From: Argentina anserina
Taxonomy: Eukaryota; Streptophyta; Magnoliopsida; Rosales; Rosaceae
NCBI RefSeq assembly: GCF_933775445.1
Contig: NC_065877.1
Location: 20,026,001 to 20,090,000 of the forward strand
Reading direction: 5' to 3'
DNA length: 64,000 nt
In this document: one piece after another, positions 53,880 to 64,000 of the stretch
Numbering within the stretch: the stretch's first letter is position 1
Layout of the letters: the number at the start of each line of letters is the position of its first letter
Notes under the pieces: generated by a model
The model's database searches: none
Seen by the model: the letters and a program-made list of their open reading frames with translations, nothing else
What the model was told of the DNA's origin: nothing
Position numbers and translations under genes: made by a program

Positions 53880-55339
53880 ATCTGGGTCCCATTTTAGGTT
53901 TTTACTCTAAATTTTTTCTTAGACTAGTATTTTATTGTTCAAGTTGGATCATACCTTCATCAGTTTTGAAACTTGTTATTTCTTAGTCACAGATGTCTTT
54001 GTTCTTCATATTCTGCAGTTTACAAGCATAGAGAGAACAGATAAATTGGTAGTATCGTCTGCCTCAAGATTGTTGAATGGATTTTTATACGTTACATACG
54101 GTCAAATAATTATCTGTCGTGGACGGGTGCCCTGAGGCCTGAGGGTGACAGAGCACCACCCTGTCAAGATTGTGCAAATACGGCAGGAGGTAAGTTCGAG
54201 GCCCAAACCTCAACATTGGATTTGGAAGCTGGCTGTGCCATTATCTTTCCCCCACGCTCTGCAATCCGAGCGCCAACTTCCTTTTCCTTCTTAATGGACG
54301 CGTCGTTGGAGGGAAATAAATTTTTTTTTTCCAGATTGATTCGAGTCTGAAAAACGTACCTTGGGTCTAGGCGAATTATATGAGGATCATGTTAATTGCT
54401 TGAAAATTCGTGTTGTCTTTAGGGATTAAGGTCTAAATGAAATCCTGAATCTCGTAACCCATTTATTCACGTACTATTCATGAGGCTCTGATACGTAAAT
54501 TTTGGGTATCAACACTTGTACCGAGCAAAAATACAAAGCAACGATTCAAAATTTCAACCATCTTATTGACTTAACCCCATCCAATTACAAAGCGCTCATC
54601 TGCTCCAATACGCATAATTCAAAGATAATATTCAGGTTTAATATGATAAAAGAGGAATTAATGAAGGTCTCAAGGTTTTATCGTCCACTTTTTCATGGTG
54701 TATTCTATCTCTCCCTCTATCACCTTGTAATTCTATGAATATAGGTTGACATGATGGAAAGCTCATCAATTTATGTGAATCTTGCTTATCAATTCTAGTT
54801 TGCATTTAATTAAACATGTCTCTTTGTGTGCTGATTTTTGATTTTGTATCATGGAAAGCTTTTGCATACTTATTATCTGGTGTGCAACTTAAGACGATTG
54901 CATGTAATTGAGATATAATTAGGCTCACAATTCACTTAATAGTCTTGGAACCTAATTTACAAATTGAAAGCTACGCACAATAGCTAAGATCAATCAAATT
55001 GTGTTATTGACCAGACATGATCCGAAGACTGGCACAATTTTACTATAATATTTTGAATTAACAACATGATAACTACTATATCTTGATTGCATATTGAAAA
55101 AGACTTTGTTTAAGGAAGACAGCATATTAGATTAGGGAAGGAAAGACATGTACGTGTGAACTTTGCTCCCCACAATTTTTTGCCGGAAATCGTCTAATGA
55201 TATAGTAAGAATATCTAGGACTAACAACTTATTCTGGTGGTAGAGACTCTCTTGTTCGCTACGTTTCATTACTATATTAGAATTAAATTAGTTAGATTGG
55301 AATATACAAATATCTAAACGAAGAACTAAAATATGTTTC
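53880..55339. other. Spacer, no gene seen
   Basis: A GC-richer patch at about 54115-54320 interrupts AT-rich sequence. It contains no ORF or RNA gene I can support. Confidence 0.35.
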
Positions 55340-55892
55340 ACTCTTGAAACTCTCTCTCCGCCACCGCCCCCTAGGGTTTTGTGGGGGTGAGCATATATTT
55401 TCTAACAAGTTCATAGGAGTTTTCACTCCTTTCTCTTGGCCAAATCATGGCGTCAACGACTTGGCTCGTGGATGCTGACATCTAGGAGGCTTTGGACTTT
55501 TGTGTTGGTCTGATTCGACAATTCCTCACCCCTTTGGAAGCATTTTTGTTCGATTTGAGTTGGCTTTGCGGGCAGAGGCTCCAACGTTTGGTGGTGGCGT
55601 TGCTTCTTTTGAGAGGAAGGGCATCGCCAATACGGCAGCGGTGGTAGGGAGCCGATCTTGGAATTTGACAGTTGGTGGTGTTGGTTGTTGGTTTGGCAGA
55701 GGCACTTATGGATTGCTTGAGGGTGCTGCTGTTTGCCTATTGTTTTGGGCCTTTTGGATCTAGGCATGTGATTCTGATGGGAAAGTGTTGAAGATGCAAC
55801 AGGTGCGATTCAGCCTGTTGAATCGACGGTAGAGATGGGGAAACCTATCTCTGTTGAGTTTGATTAGTTTTTTTTAATATGAGGGTAAGTAA

Positions 55893-57121
55893 GGGGGTGT
55901 ATTCAATAAGATTCTTGCAGACTTTAAAAACTCAATTGATTCTTTTAGTTCTATTGATTGTTTTAACTCTATATGGAGTTAAACATATTTTACTAGATTG
56001 AGTTATTGGTATTCTTTTGGATTCTATAAGTCTACAGAGGTTTTTTTTTTTTGAAAACTACTAAACAGATAATGGCATTCAGAGTGCTAGTAGCCCACTA
56101 TTGACTACTACTAACATAGAAGCTGGATTACATCTTATTCATATGAGAAAACACTATTGGGATACTTCCGCCTAATACAATCACTCTTGTTTACTGCAAT
56201 TCCTTAAGAAAGTCTGCATTATCAACCAAAACAGTTTTCCAAATTCCAACAATTTAGGTCCAAGAAAGAGTTAATCTTGGTAGGTAATGTAAAAGCATGT
56301 CCATGCATCAAGAGTTGATAATAAACATAAGAAAATCTTCGTAGGTAATGTAAAAGCAAAGTAACAACCTTAATTTTACAATGAAAAATTTAATGTCATA
56401 TGGCCAAAGAATAGTTATTCTTTCTTTTCTAGTTTGTACATGTGATCAAATTAACCTTGTAAATTCCATTATAGATATATAGTACACACTTAACCGACTA
56501 ATCAAGAAATTGATAATTAAGTGCTCCAACTCATTTTCCATCTCTCCAGAAGCTGGTGATAGAAGACCTAGAATCATGCCAATTTTAGAGTATTCTAAGT
56601 AGAAACCTAACCAGTCTCACTTCTCTCAAAATTAAATATATATGGGGTCTTACTTATGTGCCAGAAATTGGATAGGCCAATTATCTCAGAAATTAGATAT
56701 ATATATATATATATATATATATACAGTCTCTATCCAGAGTGAAACTTCACTCTGAAATGGCAGAGTGAAGTTCCAATTTTGGCACATTTTTTGGTCAAAT
56801 TTTTTCACCATAAGTGATTCAATATTTAGGTATGTTATTCAAGATCATCTCTATAAAGTTTCATCCAATTCGGACATCGTTAAAGTATTGAAATTAGATT
56901 AAATCAATAAATGAATAAAAACGGTTCAACGTGAACCATTCGTATATATCTCAATTTTGAAAACTCAAACCATTGTTGAATTGGATGAAACTTTGTAAAG
57001 ATGATCTTGAATAACATACCTAAATATTAAATCGCTTATGGTGACTACAAATTGACCGAAAAATATGCCAAAATTGAAACTTCACTCTATAATTTCAGAC
57101 TGAAGCTTCACTCTGAATAGT

Positions 57122-57155
<34 letters not shown>

Positions 57156-58027
57156 CACCATTTAACTCATATTACTCACCTTGCAATTGGTCTTTGCACA
57201 TCTCTCAAGTCAATGCATATTCATGGGTGCCGTAATCTATTCTATATACCTCATGGACTGCTCACACATTCAAAATGTATGCATATCAAGAAATCCTGAT
57301 GCTATTAGCTCCCTAGCTTGTCTTTAAATCCTAATAATGATTCTACAAGAGTAGTTCCTTCTAATCCACAATTAACCATATCATGGAGTAAGAAACCAAT
57401 TAATCCCAATCAAATTTGATGTACAATTTTGAGTTTTGACATATCAAGTAATCAAGGTAATCCCAAAATTTATTTGATAACCCACCTGCGCATTGGAGTT
57501 TAAGAAATTTCAACATACTCAATCCATATTGATAAATTAACAAGAGAATACCCAAAATCTCATTTTTAGGGTATATGAGTTCACCAGAAAATTCATCCCC
57601 AGGCCAAACCCAAAAGATTTGAAGGTGAAGACCACAAGGAGAAAGAAATACAGAGGAGAGAAAGACCATTACCTAGCTAAAGGTTTGGATTTGATCCTTT
57701 TTTCTCGTTTGTCAAGACCAATTCGTCTGTATGTTCATCGTCAAAGCAAGAGAGAATAGAAGTACTTCAAAATATGATGGTTAGAGAGCGGATTCTTGAG
57801 AGGGGCTGATATTTATACCTAGGGTCTTAAAATCTATCAAAATCAGCCATCTAGTAAAATCTGTCAAAGTCGGCCAATTATTGAATACCACAATATTTTA
57901 AAAGACATTTTAAAATCTGAATTGAATACCTCAATATTTTAAAAGAATTTTTAAAATCTGAATTGAATACTTATAGACTTTAAAAATCCAAAACAATCTA
58001 ATAAACTCCTGATCGAATACACCACCC
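55893..58027. mobile_element. PIF/Harbinger-type non-autonomous element, 2.1 kb
   Basis: Ends GGGGGTGTATTC and (inverted) GGGTGGTGTATTC, flanked by TAA on both sides (55890-55892, 58028-58030). The G-rich terminus and 3-bp TAA duplication fit the PIF/Harbinger (Tourist) group. Similarity of the arms continues inward (GACTTTAAAAA). Near the right end a roughly 45-bp unit with CAATATTTTAAAAGA recurs (57885-57975). No transposase is seen. A (TA)n foldback lies inside at 56724-57125. Confidence 0.8.
56724..57125. mobile_element. (TA)n-flanked foldback element, family 2, copy B
   Basis: Inverted arms starting CAGTCTCTATCCAGAGTGAA and ending TTCACTCTGAATAGTGAC, with uninterrupted (TA)n on both sides (about 56695-56723 and 57126-57153). 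The core AAGATCATCTCTATAAAGTT and its inverse are present. It is nested in the PIF-type element and closely related to copies A and C. Confidence 0.9.
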
Positions 58028-58231
58028 TAAGTTAGTGTGGTTGGTACCTTTTATTCTTTCTTTTATATTGGTTTAGACTTGTTAATTACAGTACTATATA
58101 CAGTTGTAGGTGAGTCGTAGTTAGTTATATCTAGTGTTTAAGATCAAAAGATTGCTCTTTCTGTCGGCCTTAAAGTGTGTAATCTTGATTATGCTTACTT
58201 AATAATATTTTATGACCTTTCGATTAAAAAA

Positions 58232-58839
58232 GAATATATACAATAATTCCCCTTATCTTAAATTGTATATATCTCATACTTAAGACTAATTATTAAATCT
58301 TTGAAGTTTAATTGACAATAAGCATCCTCACTCCCCTATCTAAAATCATACCCTACTTAACCAATACTACAATTATCATGAATTATTATCAACTGACTAT
58401 ACATGTACAGTATTGTAGTAAAATTACATTGGCATTAGTACCATACTTTACCATATACTATTGTTATGTCTGCTTCCTTCTTATGTTTGGCTTGGTTGGT
58501 AACTCGGTATCACGTAGATTGGGAGATGGATGAGTATTCATGTCAACCAGCTTCCACAGACTGCCGCCCCGGTTCTGTTTTCCTTAGTGCGTTTCCCTCA
58601 AATTGTGGTCAAGAGTTCTGCTATTCTGAGGATCGTGCGAACGTCCTTTTTTTTCTTCATCCACCTAGCGCAAAATTGGTCGAAATTTTTTCTTCCCACG
58701 TGATACCGTGCTCTTCTATTTTGCAAATAACCATACTGCTACTACTACTTTTTTTCCCTAAACATAACTTCAGACGTCTATGCATGGCGTATTTTAGAGA
58801 GATCCATTTATTTGTGAAGCTAGGTTCCCTTTATAGTAA
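58232..58839. other. Spacer, no gene seen
   Basis: AT-rich to about 58480, then mixed composition that may be an upstream part of the LINE RNase H relic that follows. Confidence 0.35.
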
Positions 58840-59386
58840 TTTAGATGTGCGAAGAACGCAATGACCAAGTCTGGAATGATAAGAGGTTGGTGGCTATTGA
58901 TCAGAGCACTCAAGCTGCTGTGATAATTCAGGAATTCAGGTACCACAATACTACTCCTAAAACGAGATCTTCTTCTGTAATCAAGTGGATGGTAAGCTCC
59001 TTCTGTAGGGGTTTTGAATGTGATTGTGGATGGTGATTTCTCTCATATTTCCAGAAGTAGTGGGGGAGTGAGATTTGTCGCTGGGAGACTAGACAGGTGA
59101 CATACTAACATGGTGGCAGGAGGGGCAAACTTGCTTCTAGTTTGTTATCGACTTAGTGTGCCGAGTTGTTGGCATGAAAAGGCTGTGAATTTTACATTTA
59201 CCATAGAGACCGATGCCTTCGAAGTGAAGAGGCAGCTCTCAGATGAACAGATGCCAAATACTATTGTGTTAAGTTAATTGGATGCGCACTTGTGGTTAAC
59301 CATGAAGGATCTATAAATTGGTTAGTGTATCATGCATACTCATCGATCTAGTAAAAATGCAGCACATGTGTTGGCTGCATATGTAG
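58840..59386 (+). pseudogene. LINE-type RNase H (RVT_3) remnant
   Basis: CEERNDQVWNDKR near 58848 matches the linker typical of plant LINE ORF2 C-termini. After frame changes, KAVNFTFTIETDAFEVKRQL (59180-59240) and THRSSKNAAHVLAAYV (59337-59384) match the middle and last blocks of the plant RNase H-like domain. Several stops and frameshifts make it a pseudogene. It may be a LINE tail or a decayed copy of a host RNase H-like gene. Confidence 0.72.
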
Positions 59387-59469
59387 GCAGGGCCGGCCTA
59401 AGACCAATGTAGGCAAGGTTCAAGACTTAGGCCCCATAAATTGGAAGGCCTCCTCTTTGCATCCCATAT

Positions 59470-59858
59470 ATATATAGAGGCCGGATTAGGAGTGGACGGT
59501 CCATACAGATGCATTGGCGATTTCGGCGATTGGCGACACGCAACGATGGTGCAGATGGGGCCGACTGTGCTCCCCCTCCTGGCACTCCTGTCTATGTTGG
59601 TAGCAGCTCCATCGCTAACCCACGACGGCCGAAATCTGTAAATTTACCATAAACTTGAAATTTCTGCAAATTTACAGATTCCGGCCACCGTGGGCCGGTG
59701 ATGGAGATGGAGCACCGACCAGCACAAACAAGAGCGTTGGGAGCACGGCCGGCACCATTCGCGCCGTCGTTGCGCGTCGCTGGAATCACCGACGTCTGCA
59801 CTTTTGGTGCAGTGAAGACGTCCGCTCTCGATCGTCTCCATATATATATATATATATC
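59470..59858. mobile_element. (TA)n-flanked foldback element, family 3
   Basis: The left arm GGCGACACGCAACGATGGTG is mirrored by the right-arm inverse of GCCGTCGTTGCGCGTCGC. The centre is AAATCTGTAAATTTACC against GCAAATTTACAGATT. GC-rich arms, about 0.39 kb, non-coding, with TATATATA on the left and (TA)n on the right. It is unrelated in sequence to families 1 and 2. Confidence 0.75.
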
Positions 59859-60112
59859 CTTCTAGTGAGGGATCCCTTGTTTTTGTTTAGAAAATGGATA
59901 TGTCATTTGACCAACTTCTCGATTATAATTTCACATCTCCACCGTTTAACTTTTAGAGTCTATTCAACTTTTGGATGAAACTTTGTAGAGATGATCTTGA
60001 ATAACATACCTAAATATTGAATCGCTTATGGTGAAAACATTTGACCGAAAAGTGTGCCAAAATTGAAACTTCACTCTGTAATTTCAAAATGAAGGTTCAA
60101 TGTGGATAGGGA

Positions 60113-60114
<2 letters not shown>
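59859..60114. mobile_element. Chimeric foldback: unknown left half joined to family 2 right half (copy D)
   Basis: From about 59971 (TTGGATGAAACTTTGTAGAG) to 60114 the sequence follows the right arm of family 2. The left part (59859-59970, CTTCTAGTGAGGGATCCC...) does not match the family 2 left arm. The right border is a (TA)n tract of about 50 bp (60115-60164), and the left border is the (TA)n shared with family 3. Confidence 0.7.
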
Positions 60115-60164
<50 letters not shown>

Positions 60165-60167
<3 letters not shown>

Positions 60168-61207
60168 TAGCTAAGTCAGAATCTGACGTTTATCAAATTG
60201 GGATTAGAAAGAAAAAAAACCCAAATGTTTTCTTAATCTTTCATCAATTTAGAAATGGAACGTTGCTCTAAGCTTTCAATTCAAAACAGTAATATCTCTA
60301 ATCTCTTTCAATCTTCCTTTATTTAAGCTCTTAAGCTTATAAAATCGTATTTACAGTCAACCGTGTCATAAGAATGGTTGAATGAATTGGTTATGTTGTT
60401 TATTGAAAGTAACTTGTTCAAAAGTTCAATTACGATAATTTGATCAATCTTTTTGCGTCTCAAAAGACAAGAAAAGTGGCATATATTCAACTGAACATGG
60501 AATTGTTTGGCATGTCTTTTGTATCAAGCTTCTTATATTTGTTAATGCAGTCTCCCTGGAGCAAGAAGCTTTTTATTTTTCAATACCATTGGTGGGATTT
60601 GGTGCTTCAAGCTGTTGCAATTGCAGCTGAAGCTTATGATCTTTGAAATTCTTAATTTCAATAAAGTTTTTGTCATCTGAATAAAAAAAAGTACGATTAG
60701 TCGCATTTCTTTTCATTTTGTTCAACCAAAGTTAGAACAAGAAAGAAGCTTGTTGCAATCTAATGTCGTTCGAGTATATTTGTCTTATGTTTTCATAACC
60801 ATGAGATGCATGAAATTTGAGATTTGAGATTTATTTAACATCCACATCCGACCCATGTGGCGGTAACCATTTTTGCCTATAAACTTGACAAGCAGAAATA
60901 AAGAGATTGTTCAATCTTTTGGCATATATGGTTTTGTTGTTGATTTAAAATGAACAATTACAATTGTACAGGCGTGGCAATAATTAATAGAACAAGATGA
61001 CAAGCTGCACTGGGAGAGACAGGTAGAGAATGGATGTGTACAATGAGGATATACAAGACAAGCCAAAAGATAAAAATGGGTCAAAAAGAAAAACACACAG
61101 ATATAATCATCTCTATAATAACACTAGAAAACAAGGATTTGATAGCCAATTTGTCCATGACATGTATCATCATCGAGTTCCACTATTGACACTCCTTACT
61201 GGATTTT
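60165..61207. other. Spacer upstream of the second CLE gene
   Basis: No gene I can name. 60440-60690 looks like an old exon or processed fragment: a short frame ends at 60646, then AATAAAG and a run of eight As (60683-60690). Evidence is thin. Confidence 0.35.
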
Positions 61208-61217
61208 CCTATAAATT
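61208..61217 (+). promoter_or_regulatory. Candidate TATA box of the second CLE gene
   Basis: CTATAAATTG, with a nearer alternative CCCTATATAC at about 61354-61363. The two would give leaders of roughly 230 or 85 nt. Sequence alone cannot choose. Confidence 0.4.
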
Positions 61218-61473
61218 GAAGCCCTCAGACCATTTGAATCCCTCCCTCTCAAACTCTCTCTCCATGTATAACTGAATATCTACATACATAGTGCGAGCTA
61301 AGTCAGATCTCATTTTGTGTTTAAGAGTTCAACCATTACCCTCTTCTTACTATCCCTATATACTGGTGTCCTTGAACCATTTCAATCCTCCTCCTTCCTA
61401 TTTGCTTCCCTTTTCATATCCAAAACTGAAGCATACAGTCTCAAAGTTGGCTCCCTCTTTGTAAAGAAAAACA

Positions 61474-61716
61474 ATGAAGTGTACTATTTCGATGTTGCGT
61501 ATGATGATGATTGTCTTGATCATCTTCTTAACTTTCGTTAGGGTTCCAGAGGCACGTTTACTTGAAGAACATCATAACCAAGGCATTGTGCGTCAACATG
61601 TACAGAGCAAACATCTTTTGGATCAGATACTTGCTCGTTATCAAATAAAGGTGCAGTTAGAGGGCAACGGCACTGATAGGAGAGTACCAGGAGGACCAGA
61701 TGGGCAGCACCACTAA
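61474..61716 (+). CDS. CLE peptide hormone precursor with variant motif
   Basis: An 80-residue single-exon precursor. Residues 1 to about 27 are strongly hydrophobic (MMMIVLIIFLTFV) and end in a signal-peptidase-like VPEA; a variable linker follows, then the C-terminal dodecapeptide RRVPGGPDGQHH, ending at the stop. It keeps the CLE pattern R-x-V-P-x-G-P-D-x-x-H-H, but position 9, usually proline, is glycine. Like the gene at 18954 it should be a secreted signal for CLV1-family receptors; how the P9G change affects binding is unknown. AACAATGAAG is a good plant start context. A short upstream frame (61317-61541) overlaps the start. AATAAA at 61838-61843 is a fitting poly(A) signal. Confidence 0.88.
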   Translation: MKCTISMLRMMMIVLIIFLTFVRVPEARLLEEHHNQGIVRQHVQSKHLLDQILARYQIKVQLEGNGTDRRVPGGPDGQHH

Positions 61717-61837
61717 ACTTTGGCCACTACATCTATCGGAGGTTGATTTCTAGCTCGGATGATGGTTGGGACTATTTACCTCTGCCAACACCAACCCGCT
61801 CTCCATTTTGGCCACCAATGTAATCAGAAAAGAAAAG

Positions 61838-61843
61838 AATAAA
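61838..61843 (+). terminator. Poly(A) signal of the second CLE gene
   Basis: AATAAA about 120 bp after the stop codon; a plausible plant near-upstream polyadenylation element. Confidence 0.4.
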
Positions 61844-62238
61844 TTACTGTATTTATTTGATCAGGTATATGTACGTATCTGGAAATGAGTACTTTGAATT
61901 GTGTAATTTTCATCTTAATTAGAAGCTTTTTTGCTTTAATTTTTTTTCTGAGAATGATTTCATCTTAGAAGCTTTCCTCACAGAGTTAAAGAAAATATGT
62001 GATGATTGTGATATTATTTTTAATCTTATTTTTACTATCTTTACTTTTGGGATCCTCGTTTATAAAATCAACACCATCTATTATATATTATAGTTGTAGC
62101 CAATAATTATTTCTTATGCATACTACATATCAATCTTCAACCCCAAAACAAGTTATACAAATGAAACAAAGAAAAGATTCTCAAAAGAATAATTGCGGGC
62201 AGCTTGTCGTGACTAATATATATATATATATATATATA

Positions 62239-62634
62239 GTCCTTATCCAGAGTGAAGGTTCACTCTGAAGTTTCAAAGTGAAGTTCCAATTTTGGCACAC
62301 TTTTCGGTCAAATTTTTTCAGTATAAGCGATTCAATATTTAGGTATGCTATTCAAGATCATCTCTGCAAAATTTCATCTAATTCGGACATCGTTAAGGTA
62401 TTGAAATTAGATTAAATCAATGAATGAATTAAAATTTCAACGTGAACCGTTCGTGTAAATCTCAATTTTGAAAGCTCAAATCATTGTTAAATTGGATGAA
62501 ATTTTGTAGAGATGATCTTGAATAGCATATCTAAATATTGAATCGCTTATGGTGAAAAAATTTGACCGAAAAGTGTGTCAAAATTGGAACTTCATTCTGA
62601 AACTTCAGAGTGAACTTTCACTCTGGATAGGAAC
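62239..62634. mobile_element. (TA)n-flanked foldback element, family 2, copy C
   Basis: Starts GTCCTTATCCAGAGTGAAGG and ends TTCACTCTGGATAGGAAC. (TA)n lies directly on both sides (about 62217-62238, 62635-62656). It contains the 20-mer AGATCATCTCTGCAAAATTT that is also in family 1. About 0.5 kb downstream of the second CLE gene. Confidence 0.9.
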
Positions 62635-62656
62635 TATATATATATATATATATATA

Positions 62657-64000
62657 CATCTATGGAGATCTTGTTCACTCCATGTGGTTCACTTAAACTT
62701 TTACATATTAGTAAGAGAACTTGATCGATCCACATAGATCTTTCTTCATCAACTTTCAAACACCTTAATCGGACTATATATCAGTTACGGTGTTCAAACA
62801 GATTAGTTGAAGGAAATATACTCGTACTCGCTTTTCCTCAAAATTAAGACCATTATAGCGATGGAGAGATGGATAATTATCCATTGCATGTTCCTTCATG
62901 TGTTCCACACAATATCTTAAATTGGTAAACTAATTAATTAATTTCCTTATTTGGGATTATCGATCAGATGCTTCTCTTTTAGTAAAAAGCTCCAATTGAT
63001 AATCTTATTCCTTTGTGATTGTCGGTATTGTCCTTTTGCTCTTCTACCATTGCCACTTTCTAAAATATTCAGATGTAATTTCAAACCCTTTAGTATATTA
63101 TAAATTAGTAGTTTTTGCATAGTAATAGCCTACACCAGTTTTAGTCTAGCATTTTAGATTCTAAGCAGTGTTTCATGTAAAACCAAATTTGGAGGTAGAC
63201 GGCGAGCAAACATCTCAACCAGAAAAGACTAAGTTCTGCAATACGTACTGATGCAAAGCACTGCTAGCAGAGGGTGTGCTACCATGGTCAGCAGAGACAT
63301 ATTGCTGCATATGTCCAGGGAACATAATTACATACACCCACATTTTAGTTACCACAAATTAAGGAAACATTTCCTAATATAGACCAGATCGGTACTTCTT
63401 CTTTGGGTTGGTATATGGAGAAATCAGTTCTATAGATGGAACATATATAGGTTTAATAATTGCCACGTGCAGTTGTACTGTATATGGAGAAATATTCAAT
63501 TCTCGTTTTTGTTTTTCCTAGCAAAATTAAATTGGAGGTAATGAAATTATTAGTTGGCATGCATGCATTGGTATCAACTATCGAGTACTACCAAGTTATT
63601 GAAAAATTTACATTTCTGTCATTAGTTTATCACAAACCAATATAGGGGTTGTAAGGTAAAAAAGTAAAATAAATACAATTTAGAGATAATTGTGAAAAAA
63701 AATTTGAGTAGTGGGTAGTAGAAAGTTATAACTTTCGTGAAAATATTTACGTGTAAAAGGCTAGTATAAAAGTTTGAAATAATTCATCCGCGCGGTAAAT
63801 AAATATTAAATAACTAAATAATTTTAAATTTAAAAATATTAGTTTAAATACTTGTAACACTTTGCATTTTATACTTCAATTAAAAGTTTCATCACTCAAT
63901 TTTCCAATTTAATTGGTACATTCTTAGTCACTCAATTCTCGACATTTCTGTCCATTCTTATAGTTGATCATCAAAAGATCTCTCCGCTAGTAATGACTAA
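62657..64000. other. AT-rich spacer to the end of the window, no gene seen
   Basis: No coding, RNA or transposon signal I can support in this stretch. Confidence 0.45.

Larger units (their letters stand above)
55340..58231 (+). mobile_element. Probable LINE-type retroposon remnant split by a PIF element
   Basis: The 5' side has a leader ending CCCTAGGGTTTTG, then an ATG at 55447 starting a short ORF1-like stretch (MASTTWLVDAD). Just before the PIF insertion a further stretch ends in a stop (VESTVEMGKPISVEFD, 55808-55867). The 3' side (58031-58231) ends TTAATAATATTTTATGACC and a short A run, as plant LINE tails do. Borders and TSD are uncertain: GAATATACAAATAT near 55299 and GAATATATACAATAAT after the A run are only similar. 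Confidence 0.4.

Noticed and set aside
54115..54320. GC-rich patch with a B-box-like GTTCGAGGCCC
   Set aside because: No matching A box at the right distance, no ends and no TSD; not enough for a SINE call.
59390..59460. CAGGGCCGGCC motif resembling a hAT or other MITE end
   Set aside because: Only one end is visible and no partner or TSD was found; it may be a truncated end but cannot be supported.

Overview
The window is eukaryotic nuclear DNA from a flowering plant, most likely a eudicot; I cannot name the family from sequence alone. The grounds are two CLE-type peptide hormone genes, one PLS-class pentatricopeptide-repeat (PPR) gene, plant-type LTR retrotransposons (Tork-like copia, Tat-like gypsy, chromovirus), plant hAT and PIF/Harbinger-type small transposons, and AT-rich spacers. 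Only three genes look intact: a CLE1-7-like gene (18954-19196), a PPR gene (48424-50646) and a second CLE gene with an unusual motif (61474-61716). Most of the rest is layered mobile DNA.

Layout. 1-5.5 kb: AT-rich spacer with a 97-bp duplication and a possible Helitron end. 5.5-6.3 kb: two foldback elements set in (TA)n tracts. 7.7-14.9 kb: a decayed minus-strand Tork-like copia element split by a 2,051-bp insertion. 15.9-16.3 kb: a hAT-type MITE. 19.0 kb: first CLE gene. 19.6-22.4 kb: a poly(A)-tailed retroposon carrying only a DUF4283/zinc-knuckle ORF, with 13-bp target-site duplications (TSDs); a TRIM sits inside it, and a hAT-type element sits inside the TRIM. 22.5-26.5 kb: an old plus-strand copia element. 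About 27.5 kb: a tRNA-derived SINE-like head. 28.6-47.1 kb: an 18.4-kb Tat-like gypsy element, split in gag by a 7.35-kb chromovirus and carrying a 150-bp hAT MITE in its 3' LTR plus a probable captured host-gene fragment.

47.1-50.7 kb: PPR gene and its upstream region. 50.7-61.2 kb: spacer with foldback elements, a 2.1-kb PIF/Harbinger-type element, LINE/RNase H remnants and more (TA)n foldbacks. 61.2-61.9 kb: second CLE gene. 62.2-62.6 kb: another (TA)n foldback copy; the remainder is AT-rich with no gene.

The most striking observations are: (1) inside the dead chromovirus, the integrase core is amplified as five head-to-tail copies of exactly 500 bp, and in all five the catalytic glutamate codon is a stop; (2) several families of long-armed foldback elements all lie between (TA)n tracts and share an internal 20-bp core, with one chimeric half-copy; (3) an ORF1-only retroposon resembles a plant counterpart of 'half-a-LINE' elements and hosts a three-level nest with target-site duplications at every level; (4) one CLE gene has glycine in place of the usually conserved second-last proline of its hormone motif. 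All repeats, TSDs and frames were read by eye; no database search was possible.
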